DNA from: Paramacrobiotus metropolitanus
Lineage: Eukaryota; Tardigrada; Eutardigrada; Parachela; Macrobiotidae
Assembly: GCF_019649055.1 (NCBI RefSeq)
Contig: NW_026570280.1
Location: 682,001-746,000 of the forward strand
Direction: 5' to 3'
Length of the DNA stretch: 64,000 nt
Under the pieces are notes generated by a model. It saw nothing but the letters and a program-made list of their open reading frames with translations, had not been told where the DNA came from and searched no databases. Made by a program: the position numbers and the translations under genes. This document shows, in pieces, positions 19,932 to 27,635 of the stretch (the first letter of the stretch is position 1; each line of letters opens with the position of its first letter).

Positions 19932-20563
19932 TTTTCCGTATATATTTTCCGGTAGTCAAATATGTTTGACTGTAGCCTTAACTTGTCAGGTGTATCAGGA
20001 CGAAGATTTATAACTAAATATCCAAAATGTTCCTTTATAGCCTTTTTGTATGCATCAGATAAATGCGGCATTCCTAGCTGGCGAGAAAGTAGGTTAATTT
20101 GTTGTACATCGCGTACAGATTTAAATAAAATTAAATATTGTGAGTTAAGCGAAATATCTCTCATACTTTTACCTTGTTTGTATAAATTTTGCGATATAAA
20201 GATCACAGAAACGTTTTTGTGATGCACATCTCTGGTAAATATTGTTGAGCACTTTGGGTTTTTTGATATTTCTTCCATGAGATCATCAAGAATAAGAAGC
20301 GTAGGCGCATTTCTATCGAAAAAATTTTCATCTTCCAAAATTTTATCCATTCCCGACAGCAACTCGATGGATTTATCAAAATTATTGAATGCCTCTTGCC
20401 ATGTACCGTACGCATACACTATCCGTATGGGTGCTGGCGTGAAGTTATCAGGAATACTCCGCAAAAGTTGCATCGTAAAGGTGGATTTTCCGGACATAGT
20501 TGGACCAGAAATATAAAGTGAACAAGGAGTTTTAAATCTGAAATCAAAAGTCACTTTTTCCAT
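19928..20563 (-). CDS. ATP: Genome-packaging ATPase (A32/HerA-FtsK-like)
   Basis: 211 aa from the ATG at 20563; the frame is open two codons further, but only to a TTG. Walker A is GPTMSGKST (residues 20-28) and Walker B LLILDD (89-94). A conserved FISQNLYKQG segment follows, with sensor-type Gln/Asn. It powers DNA packaging into the Polinton capsid. It is the first gene of the overlapping minus-strand cluster. Four GAAAAACTCC-type motifs sit just upstream (20566-20684), a likely promoter. Confidence 0.9.
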   Translation of the reverse strand: MEKVTFDFRFKTPCSLYISGPTMSGKSTFTMQLLRSIPDNFTPAPIRIVYAYGTWQEAFNNFDKSIELLSGMDKILEDENFFDRNAPTLLILDDLMEEISKNPKCSTIFTRDVHHKNVSVIFISQNLYKQGKSMRDISLNSQYLILFKSVRDVQQINLLSRQLGMPHLSDAYKKAIKEHFGYLVINLRPDTPDKLRLQSNIFDYRKIYTEK

Positions 20564-20565
20564 TT

Positions 20566-20684
20566 CCAAAAACTCCGTTGTTTAACCGCTATTTGTATGC
20601 TTTACCTATGAATAATTTTTTTCGAAAAACTCCTAATTTTTACTGTGAAAAACTCCGTTATCAATTCAGATTTTGGAGTTTTCC
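20566..20684 (-). promoter_or_regulatory. Four GGAGTTTTTC-type motifs before the late gene cluster
   Basis: Copies at about 20567, 20624 and 20647 read gaaaaactcc or caaaaactcc on the plus strand, and an inverted near-copy, ggagttttcc, is at 20675. They fill the gap between the ATPase start and the TBP-like gene end. The spacing and repetition in an otherwise AT-rich gap suggest a promoter element for the ATPase-to-IAP cluster. Confidence 0.6.
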
Positions 20685-20706
20685 GATGAAGGATCTAAGA
20701 GTTTTA

Positions 20707-21216
20707 TTATAATTCAAAAACTTCTTGAATTTGCTCCGAAGAAGTACAACCAAGGACTACACAACTACCGGTATGAAAAATGTGAATCGTAGCGTACGAT
20801 AGCTTTAATTTTAGCGCAGGAAATAACTCTGGTTCAAGTAAACGATTTACGGAAAAGTGTTCAGCTTTTTCGTAAAGTTTTACCAAGTTAACGTTGTGCG
20901 TATGTTTGTAAGTGCAAACGGTATTTGCGACACAGCTGTCCTTAATGTGTAACTCTATACCTTGGGTATAAAGCATCATTTGATAGCATTTTAAAAGCGA
21001 GTACGCCCCCGCAATACTTTTAGCACTATTTATTATAGCCTTGCCGTGAGGAAATAATTGACAGAACGTTTTGTTTTGCAGACTTAAAGTCACAGCATTC
21101 AATCCTTTAACGGATTTTGTATTCTGCGGAAACGATTTCCAAACTTTCTCCAAACTAATAGGTCTGTCGAATTGGACGGATAGAATGACGTTGCGAATAT
21201 CCATGGCTGCGAGCAT
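20707..21216 (-). CDS. TATA-binding-protein-like factor
   Basis: 169 aa from ATG 21216; a later ATG at 21204 has a better start context and sits more suitably below the TATA box. Two repeats of the TBP saddle are visible. Repeat 1 runs IRNVILSVQF ... FCQLFPHGKAIINSAKS ... LLKCYQMML. Repeat 2 holds LLEPELFPALKLKL, then IHIFHTGSCVVLGCTSSEQI and EVFEL. The E-P-E-L-F-P motif and both F-x-x-G turns are diagnostic of TBP, and Phe residues at DNA-kinking positions are kept. It is divergent, truncated after the last helix and shorter than cellular TBP cores. It would direct RNA polymerase to element promoters or compete with host TBP. Confidence 0.75.
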   Translation of the reverse strand: MLAAMDIRNVILSVQFDRPISLEKVWKSFPQNTKSVKGLNAVTLSLQNKTFCQLFPHGKAIINSAKSIAGAYSLLKCYQMMLYTQGIELHIKDSCVANTVCTYKHTHNVNLVKLYEKAEHFSVNRLLEPELFPALKLKLSYATIHIFHTGSCVVLGCTSSEQIQEVFEL

Positions 21217-21364
21217 TAATTGCGACAGTGTCAACTTGAACCCTTTATATACCTTTCAAGTTAAGACTGACACAAATAATGGCTTCTAAGCCTTTTTTTT
21301 TCCACAACAAACAGAAGAGAGTAAATGCTAAGTAAGATATGCTAATAGGAAAAGAAACATCTGG
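21217..21364. promoter_or_regulatory. Upstream region of the TBP-like gene with a TATA box
   Basis: On the minus strand TATATAAAG (plus 21243-21251) lies 27 bases before the ATG at 21216 and 39 before the ATG at 21204. It is framed by an imperfect palindrome, CTTGAAA/GTTCAAG. It is the clearest TATA box I noticed in the element, next to its own TBP-like gene. Confidence 0.65.
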
Positions 21365-21811
21365 TTAGACAACAACATCGCGACCCCTGTGCTGGATGTA
21401 GATTTCCTCCATGAGGTTGATAAATCCCTGATATGGTAGTTGAATAGTCCGGCGAGGTTGAGAGAAACGAATCATGCGGCCGTATTTCGGGTGAATGCTG
21501 ACAGTAACATCCACACAACCCTGTCCCGGAAGTGAGAACTTTTCAGCACCCTTGTCGATAATGGCTCGGTCCATACAATCCTGCAGTGTGCCGTTTCTAA
21601 TCATACCCAACAAACAGTTGATATCGGCATATGCCAGACGAACACCTTTGTCCATGGCCTTCTTCAACCCAGAACCGTCCGGTTTGGCATCGAACACTAA
21701 AAAGAAGCAAACGTCCTTGGGGTTCCAGAACATACTAACTACAGCGTTGATTTTGTAGATAGTAAAATCTTCATGCACCCCCAAAACTTCCAAAGCCCGT
21801 ACTAAAGCCAT
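21365..21811 (-). CDS. PC4-like ssDNA-binding protein, small form
   Basis: 148 aa, intact, ATG 21811. Two similar halves can be seen. The first runs FTIYKINAVVSMFW, FLVFDAKPDG and KGVRLAYADINCLLGMI. The second runs VDVTVSIHPKYGRMIRF and RRTIQLPYQGFINLMEEI. Each resembles the strand-strand-basic turn-helix order of the PC4/Sub1 transcriptional coactivator domain (V-x-I, then R/K-K-G-I-x-L, then helix). The match is by eye and weak in the second half. It may be a separate gene or the 3' exon of the next gene: GTAAGT at 21885 and TTAG at 21845 would join the two in frame over a 41-nt intron. Confidence 0.55.
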   Translation of the reverse strand: MALVRALEVLGVHEDFTIYKINAVVSMFWNPKDVCFFLVFDAKPDGSGLKKAMDKGVRLAYADINCLLGMIRNGTLQDCMDRAIIDKGAEKFSLPGQGCVDVTVSIHPKYGRMIRFSQPRRTIQLPYQGFINLMEEIYIQHRGRDVVV

Positions 21812-21867
21812 TTTGATGTGAACAGTAGAGCGTTCGGCTTCAAACTAAATCTTACTTTGGAAAGTAG

Positions 21868-22545
21868 TTACGCTTGAAGACTTACAATGTTGAAATCCCA
21901 TTGGCGAAAGAACTCGACTGGCGATGGAGCGCCAGTGACGTCATAGACGCTGTATTTGGACAGTATATCAATGTACTTTGTTTCCAAGCGGTAAAGCAAA
22001 GTCTCGTCCTGTGCAATTTTCCACACGTCACCATTCGCTTGGTCGTTGGCAAGCGAAACAATAGCCGAGGCGCATTCGTGATGGAATTCCAATGGTAACG
22101 GTTGAAAATTAAAGTTCTGAATGGATGACAGTGAGCGACGTAAATTATCCCACTTTAGGTCCTTCATTAACGTAATTCCTTTTTTGGGGATTCTTGCACG
22201 ACTGTCAGAATTCGCATCGGTGCTTGTGAAACGATCGATTTGAATGACCGTGACCCCGTTAACAGTAATGCATTTCGCCAATAAGCCATTACCGAAATCC
22301 TTCGTGAAAGAGGATTTGTCGTGACAACGATCACCGCCAACAGAAACAGGAATGCTGTACGGATCATCACGTACGAAACTGAGAATCTGCAAAAATTCCG
22401 CGACAGAAAGTGTCAAGGACTTCTTATAACAACGAAAGCCGATGATCTGAATTTCCCCAGAATCTAGAAACTTTAAATGGAAAGATCCAGAAGAGTAATC
22501 CCGTTGTGCTGGCGTAAAGGTTAATTCCGAAAGGTCAAAATCCAT
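21868..22545 (-). CDS. PC4-like protein with two repeats
   Basis: 225 aa from ATG 22545 (MDFDLSELTF); an ATG at 22584 would add a Leu/Gln-rich 13-residue lead. Residues about 20-60 (FHLKFLDSGEIQIIGF then SLTLSVAEFLQIL) and about 88-145 (VNGVTVIQIDRF then IPKKGITLMKDLKWDNLRR) both follow the PC4 pattern. In the second, P-K-K-G-I-T-L-x6-W-x2-L is close to the P-G-R-K-G-I-S-L-x4-W-x2-L core of PC4. PC4 binds single-stranded or melted DNA and helps promoter opening and replication. It is read divergently from the ARH-BIR gene across the repeat array at 22.6-22.9 kb. Confidence 0.6.
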   Translation of the reverse strand: MDFDLSELTFTPAQRDYSSGSFHLKFLDSGEIQIIGFRCYKKSLTLSVAEFLQILSFVRDDPYSIPVSVGGDRCHDKSSFTKDFGNGLLAKCITVNGVTVIQIDRFTSTDANSDSRARIPKKGITLMKDLKWDNLRRSLSSIQNFNFQPLPLEFHHECASAIVSLANDQANGDVWKIAQDETLLYRLETKYIDILSKYSVYDVTGAPSPVEFFRQWDFNIVSLQA

Positions 22546-22609
22546 TTTTTTTTGAAAGCGCAACTGCAATAACTGCAACAGCAACTAGAATTCGGAATAA
22601 CTGAAGAAA

Positions 22610-22945
22610 ACTCGGCCATCGCCAGCTTGGATTAGTTAAAGTGAAAAGTAAGAGAGAATGTGGGTCAGCGCCAGTATGGATTAGCCAAGGAACAAAGAAT
22701 CTGGGTCAGCGCCAGTTTGGATTATCCATTGTCAAATAAGACAGGACGAGACAGAATGTGGGTCAGCGCCAGTTTGGATTAGTTATGGAACAACGAATAT
22801 AGGTCAGCGCCAGTTTGGATTAGTTATGGAACAACGAATATAGGTCAGCGCCAGTTTGGATTAGCCATCGTCAAATGAGAGAGGACGAGACAGAATGTGG
22901 GTCATCGCCAGTTTGAATTCTGAAAACGACGTGGTCTATCTTAGC
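22610..22945. promoter_or_regulatory. Divergent promoter array, seven CGCCAGT repeats
   Basis: Copies of GTCAGCGCCAGTTTGGATTA or close variants start near 22613, 22663, 22707, 22759, 22802, 22843 and 22899, spaced 41-56 bp. They fill the 437-bp gap between two divergent genes, the PC4-like gene (minus) and the ARH-BIR gene (plus). Regulation of both by one factor is the obvious reading. Confidence 0.8.
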
Positions 22946-22982
22946 TGGTTGGATTAGGAATTTATTCGCAATTCTGAACGCC

Positions 22983-24161
22983 ATGGATCAGTACAAAGGC
23001 TGTTTATTAGGTGCATTGATTGGAGAATGCATCGGAACACCCCTGAGACGCCCCACGTCTTGTCACATGAACTTGGCGGGGGTGCGTAGCAAGGTCTCGA
23101 CTTACTGGGAAAAATTCTTAATAACGCACGCTTACGCCAAGTCTCTACTGGATACCGGCTTCTTTTCCATGGAGAATGCCGCACGACAATGTAGCCAAAC
23201 CTTTTACCACAACCACACTAAGCGCCAAGCTTTTGGTGAACTGACCACCATTATTGCCAGTTGGAAACATTCTCCCCAAAAAGACTGGACCGCTGCGGCT
23301 ATGACAGTCCGCAACCGCGGAACAGAATGTAATGCCGCCACTTGGATAACAGCGTTTCCCTTGTACTTTTACAATCGGACGGAGCAGATGAGTTTCTCTG
23401 TAGACCGTGTAGCTCGGCTCACCCACTCTTCCAATGAAGCTGCCGCTGGAGCACAACTGCAGGCCTATGCCATCAGTCTGGTTCTAAAGAATCCACAGCT
23501 GACCGAGCTGGAGTTTCTATCCGCTCTTGTTGAGTACAGCAATAAGTCTCTCCCCGAATGTGTACGTGAGAAATTTTATACACGTATGATGATTGTTTTG
23601 GACTATGCGCAACGTGCCGAACCAAAGGAGAAACTGTTCAAAGCTATTGGTGTCGGTACTAGCCCCTTGGAAGCCGTCCCTGTTGCTGTTTACTGCGCTG
23701 CTATTGGTCGCCGCAGTAGCTATTCATTCGAATCCACCCTCCACGCTACAATGTTAACTGGAGGATGCACAGATGCCATCGGCATCATGGCTTGTGCCAT
23801 TGCTGGAGCCTGGTCTGGATTTTCAAGCATACCCGCTGACCTGGTTGGTAACTGGGACGGGCAGGAGCAGGTGTATGCCTTAGCCGAAGAACTGGGCAAT
23901 TACGTCAGTAAACTTCACAACCCCGACGGGCCACTCAGTACTTTTGCGAACTGGCCACACCTCCTTCCTTCTGCAGGCGCCATGGCAAGAACGGGACTGT
24001 ACTACACCGGATCTGATGATACAGTTAAATGTCATTACTGTCGATTTACAATGAGCAACTGGACACCGGGAGATCCATACAATGACCATCAGAAATTTAA
24101 CCGAAATTGTATTTTTGTCAAAGACTGTACTGCTACTCCTGCGTATGTTCATGCGGCCTGA
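22983..24161 (+). CDS. ADP-ribosylglycohydrolase-like domain fused to a BIR domain
   Basis: 392 aa, the only plus-strand gene of the element. Residues 1 to about 310 follow the ARH/DraG fold: GCLLGALIGECIG at 6-18, an all-helical body, and GGCTDAIGIMACAIAGAW at 260-277, the position of the family's GGDTDTIG metal loop. Two metal-binding sites are altered: the N-terminal T-D-D-T loop appears as Y41-W-E-K-F45, and the C-terminal loop has Cys262 and Ala265 in place of Asp and Thr, keeping Asp264. It probably binds ADP-ribose without hydrolysing it. Residues about 318-385 form a BIR zinc fold, C350-x2-C353-x15-H369-x6-C376. No RING. It may tie ADP-ribose signals to cell-death control. Confidence 0.85.
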   Translation: MDQYKGCLLGALIGECIGTPLRRPTSCHMNLAGVRSKVSTYWEKFLITHAYAKSLLDTGFFSMENAARQCSQTFYHNHTKRQAFGELTTIIASWKHSPQKDWTAAAMTVRNRGTECNAATWITAFPLYFYNRTEQMSFSVDRVARLTHSSNEAAAGAQLQAYAISLVLKNPQLTELEFLSALVEYSNKSLPECVREKFYTRMMIVLDYAQRAEPKEKLFKAIGVGTSPLEAVPVAVYCAAIGRRSSYSFESTLHATMLTGGCTDAIGIMACAIAGAWSGFSSIPADLVGNWDGQEQVYALAEELGNYVSKLHNPDGPLSTFANWPHLLPSAGAMARTGLYYTGSDDTVKCHYCRFTMSNWTPGDPYNDHQKFNRNCIFVKDCTATPAYVHAA

Positions 24162-24192
24162 TTTGTTTTACTTAAACTTTGTTCATTGTCAT

Positions 24193-24246
24193 GTGAAACA
24201 AAATAAAAGAGGGAGGGGAAAAATAAACAAAAGAAAGGGGGTAAAG
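24193..24246 (+). promoter_or_regulatory. 3' UTR block of ARH-BIR, shared with the IAP gene
   Basis: AATAAA is followed by gggaggggaaaaataaac and AAAGAAAGGGGGTAAAG. The same words in the same order lie downstream of the IAP gene on the minus strand (13606-13663). It is a candidate polyadenylation region and a trace of recombination between the two BIR genes. Confidence 0.75.
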
Positions 24247-24320
24247 TACGGTTCGGCCGGTCTAAGTTCGGTTCTGACCAGTTCAATTCTGGCCGATGCG
24301 GTTCAGTCCGGTTCGGTTCC

Positions 24321-24566
24321 GACCAATCAGAGAAGGGGGCGGTTCCGACCAATCAGAGAAGGGGGCGTGTCTGACCAATCAGGAAGGGGGCGTGTCTGAC
24401 CAATCAGAGAAGGGGCGTGTCTGACCAATCAGAGAAGGGGCGTGTCTGACCAATCAGAGAAGGGGGCGCGTCTGACCAATCAGAGAAGGGGGCGTGTCTG
24501 ACCAATCAGAGAAGGGGGCGTGTCTGACCAATCACGTGTCCCTGCCAGACCTATTGCCTTACTACT
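24321..24566 (-). repeat. Polinton right terminal inverted repeat
   Basis: Nine GACCAATCA(G) units are spaced about 25-26 bp, then the unique end reading CCTTACTACT outward. The innermost two units have ggcggttccgacc instead of ggcgtgtctgacc. Inside them, 24245-24320 is rich in gttcgg/gttctg half-repeats not present at the left end. Confidence 0.95.
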
Positions 24567-24572
24567 GATACC
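24567..24572. other. Polinton target-site duplication, right
   Basis: GATACC follows the last base of the inverted repeat and equals the left duplication at 6689-6694. Confidence 0.95.
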
Positions 24573-24914
24573 GGAATCAGTGGAATGTGCATCATATTAA
24601 CAATATGGTATAGACTTATTATTATTGCGCATCATACTGACAATATGGTATTGACTTATTAGTTTCGGCAAACAAATTCACTGTATTTGTTTGCCGGCAC
24701 TAATAAGTGGATACCCTGTCCCTGAAACAGGTAGGTCTCAATTCGCGTGAGAAAAAAGAGGCGGTTTCCCTGGTTTGTCTGTTGGCAAATCTCTGGAAGT
24801 TTTATACTCATAAATAAAGAATCTTCAGCAAGTAAAAAATTTAGATCAAGAATTGGTGATAATGAGAAAGAAAATCACCAAAAGTTTTCGTAGGAGCGAT
24901 TGTCCCATACATAG
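24573..24914. other. Host flank with a 44-bp tandem duplication
   Basis: gcatcatattaacaatatgg and gcatcatactgacaatatgg begin two near-identical units at about 24590 and 24626. A small hairpin, ggcaaacaaat/atttgtttgcc, lies at about 24668-24697. No gene is seen. Confidence 0.55.
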
Positions 24915-25015
24915 AAATGGAACCGCCGCCCAACACAACTACAACAAAATGTCCGGTTGACGGAATCCCTCCGCCGTCAGTGACGTGGAAGAAGGACGGA
25001 TGCATCGCCAACATG
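24915..25015 (+). CDS. Ig-domain first-half exon, copy 2
   Basis: The acceptor catacatag ends at 24914 and the donor gtaact starts at 25016. 101 nt, phase 1 in and phase 0 out. The translation ends CPVDGIPPPSVTWKKDGCIA plus NM, carrying the B-strand Cys and C-strand Trp of an I-set domain. It is nearly identical to 3451-3537, and the following 90 bp of intron are also copied. The matching second-half exon could be the one ending at 26015, past the MITE at 25105. Confidence 0.65.
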
Positions 25016-25104
25016 GTAACTATGTGTCACGCATTGAAATTATTATGACATTAACTCTGGCCTGCTCATAGAGCATTTGATTTATTAATACGACCAATAA
25101 TTAA

Positions 25105-25578
25105 GGACAATGGCCCGGTACATAGCGTCAAAAATGGGATACATACACTAAAACGTTCGCTTTCGCGCACTCCGAATCACTTTTTTGTAATACTTTATAT
25201 CATACTAAAGCTAAATAAAATGCATTTTTAAATAAAAAGTTTAAATGCATTTTTCTGAAATAAAAGTCTGGTTATTACCCAATCTTATTGAAACTTTGCT
25301 ATAAAAGACACATGGTCATGAAATCGAAAGTGAACCAATTTCAGGTTTCTTAGTACTTTCCCATAATTTTAAAACGAATTTTAAAATTTCGCCCATTTTG
25401 GTACGCCATATCTCGACAACCGGATGTTGCGCGCGCAAACGGTTTTCAGAACAATGTATACAAATCATTTAGCTTTAGAATGACATAAAGTGTTACAGAA
25501 AAGTGATTCGGAGTGCGCGAAAGCGAACGTTTTAGTGTATGTATCCCATTTTTGACACCAGGTACCGGGCCACTGTCC
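25105..25578 (+). mobile_element. TTAA-flanked MITE, full copy A
   Basis: 474 bp between two TTAA words (25101-25104 and 25579-25582). The termini GGACAATGGCCCGGTAC and GTACCGGGCCACTGTCC are inverted, with inverted similarity running about 130-150 bp inward (ctaaaacgttcgctttcgcg and its complement). No coding frame. TTAA duplication is typical of piggyBac-type insertion. Confidence 0.85.
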
Positions 25579-25905
25579 TTAACAGGTTAGTACTGTGGTA
25601 GCACAATTTTGGTTGCTAAGCTAATACATCACAGTTTGTAACTTGCTTAAACGGATCATTTCGTACCTCACAGTCGCCAGACTTGCCACTAGGGCTTCAC
25701 TGTGCCTTCCTATCTGCTGAATCTTGTTGAGATCTGCACAGGTAACCGTACTTAACCATACATAACTTAGGGTCTCTGTGATAAAACTCTCTAAAAGCTG
25801 TAATTACAGTACACTATTTTTTAATGCATAGACAGCAAGAATTTCCCATCTGGTCCTGGCCAGGATTTGTTCATTCGAGCAAATATAATTATTATCTCGG
25901 ATGAA

Positions 25906-26015
25906 CAAATTGGGGCCTGGGCATATTATGCAAGTGAATGACAGCGGACTTCACCAGTGCACAGCGACAAATATTGATGGATCCGCATCTGTTGGTCACA
26001 AAGTTCTTGTCTTTG
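25906..26015 (+). CDS. Ig-domain second-half exon
   Basis: The frame includes MQVNDSGLHQCTATNIDGSA and ends VLVF plus one base before donor gtacgt at 26016, phase 1 out. D-S-G-x-x-x-C-T-A-x-N is the I-set F-strand pattern. The 5' boundary is not certain. It is paralogous to the minus-strand exon at 41137-41298. Just downstream, gtgagcagtgcgtaacatac is repeated twice within the intron. Confidence 0.6.
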
Positions 26016-26465
26016 GTACGTGTGAGCAGTGCGTAACATACGTAGTGCGTGACATACGTGTGAGCAGTGCGTAACATACGAAGTACATACGTAACGATAA
26101 ATACCAAGTAGTTCAATAACACTAAAATCGAAAGTTACACGTATGCATCAAATTTGAATGGCATTACCTCATAATCAGTATTAACTTACTGCATGCCTCT
26201 CCAGACAATAAAAGAGTCTGATAGACGCCTGGGAAAGGGGAAAGGTGTCTTAGAAATTCTATACTTGCTGTCGTCACCCGCCTGGAGTTTAACGTACGGC
26301 AGTACATCCGGTTAAATCAGCATAAGCGGTACATAAGTACCATGCTTACCAACAACGTAAAACACGGGCCGGCTGACGGCAGCAAGTACAGCAAGTGCTT
26401 GCCCACGCAACTGCCAGCCCCTTTTATATTCGTACGTTGCCACATGGTGATGCTTCAACATTTAA

Positions 26466-27152
26466 GGAAAATGGCCCGGTAAATAGCGTCCAAAATGGTA
26501 TACATACACTAAAACTTTCGCTTGCGCGCACTCCGAATCACGTTTTTGGAATATTTTATGTCATTCTAAAGCTAAATGATTTGTTTACATTGTTCTGAAA
26601 ACATTTCGCGCGCGTAACATCCGGTTGCCGAGATATGGTGAAACAAAATGGGCAAAACGTTTAAATGCATTGTCGTGTACCAAAAGTCTGGTTATTACCC
26701 GATCTTCTTGAAACTTTGCTGTAAAAGACACATGACCATAAGGTTGAAAGTGAACCAATTTCAGGTTCTTAGCACTTTCCCATAATTTAAAAATGAATTT
26801 CAAAAGTTTTGAAATTCATTTTAAAATCGGAAAAAAATTCTGTAAATCTGATATTGGTTCACTTTCGACTTTACAGCCATGTGCCTTTTACAGCAAAGTT
26901 TCGAAAAAGATCGGGTAATAACCAGACTTTTGGTACACGACAATGCATTTAAAATTTCGCCCATTTTAGTACGCCAGATCTCGACAACCGGATGTTGCGC
27001 GCGCAAACGGTTTTCAGAACAATGCAAATAAATCATTTAGCTTCAGAATGACATAAAGTATTACAAAAAAGTGATTCGGAGTGCGCGCAAGCGAAAGTTA
27101 TTGTGTCTGTAATTGTATACCATTTTGGACGATATGTACCGGGCCATTTTCC
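26466..27152 (+). mobile_element. TTAA-flanked MITE, full copy B
   Basis: 687 bp between TTAA at 26462-26465 and 27153-27156. The termini GGAAAATGGCCCGGTA and its inverted counterpart match copy A, and the two arms pair over most of their length around the centre near 26810. It has no transposase. Confidence 0.85.
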
Positions 27153-27156
27153 TTAA

Positions 27157-27635
27157 CACGTGTTTACAGAATCCGGTGGATCTCGCGGGACCCCCAATTA
27201 TCGAAAGCGGTTATCCAAAAACACCAGCGTCAGGACTGCATAGTCAGCGATATTCGAATGCCGAATTATTAGTGGGGTGCATCAAATATCGCTGACTGTC
27301 CAGTCCAGTCCACTGTTCGCTAATTTGCCATTCGAATATCGAGGTTCCATAACGTATCGGAAACAGGCGCAATCGATAAGTATAACACTGTTACCATAAC
27401 AGTAACGTTTCCACGGTACATTTACCAATAGAGTGAGTCTTTCAATTCACGATGGCGATCGCGATAGCAGGAATAGCACACGAGGTCATTCTGAGAAGGT
27501 TTACCATGACATGTACGATGATGATTGCAGTCACAATTGTATTCCGCGAGTCCGTAAATCCGTATATAGCATAGCGAAATTTTTTCACTATCGAAGTGAT
27601 AGCATTATTAGCATGTGCGAAGGACTACTGTCTAC
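27157..27635. other. Exon-like fragment and unassigned DNA
   Basis: A possible acceptor, tttacag, at 27163-27169 is followed by a frame containing LAGPPIIESGYPKTP, which could be the first strand of an Ig domain, but it stops after about 40 codons. The rest shows no support for a gene. Confidence 0.3.

Larger units (their letters stand above)
6695..24566. mobile_element. Complete Maverick/Polinton (adintovirus-like) element
   Basis: The 17,872-bp element has 5' AG ... CT 3' ends, inverted terminal repeats longer than 200 bp and an exact 6-bp target duplication. It encodes all hallmark genes: protein-primed DNA polymerase, RVE integrase with chromodomain, adenain-like protease, HerA/FtsK-like packaging ATPase, double jelly-roll major capsid protein and penton. 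All genes except the rightmost are on the minus strand. Accessory genes are an IAP, TBP-like and PC4-like proteins and an ADP-ribosylglycohydrolase-like/BIR fusion. Identical target duplications and mostly open frames argue for recent insertion. One-base frame breaks in polymerase and integrase mean the copy is either newly defective or affected by sequence errors. Confidence 0.97.
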
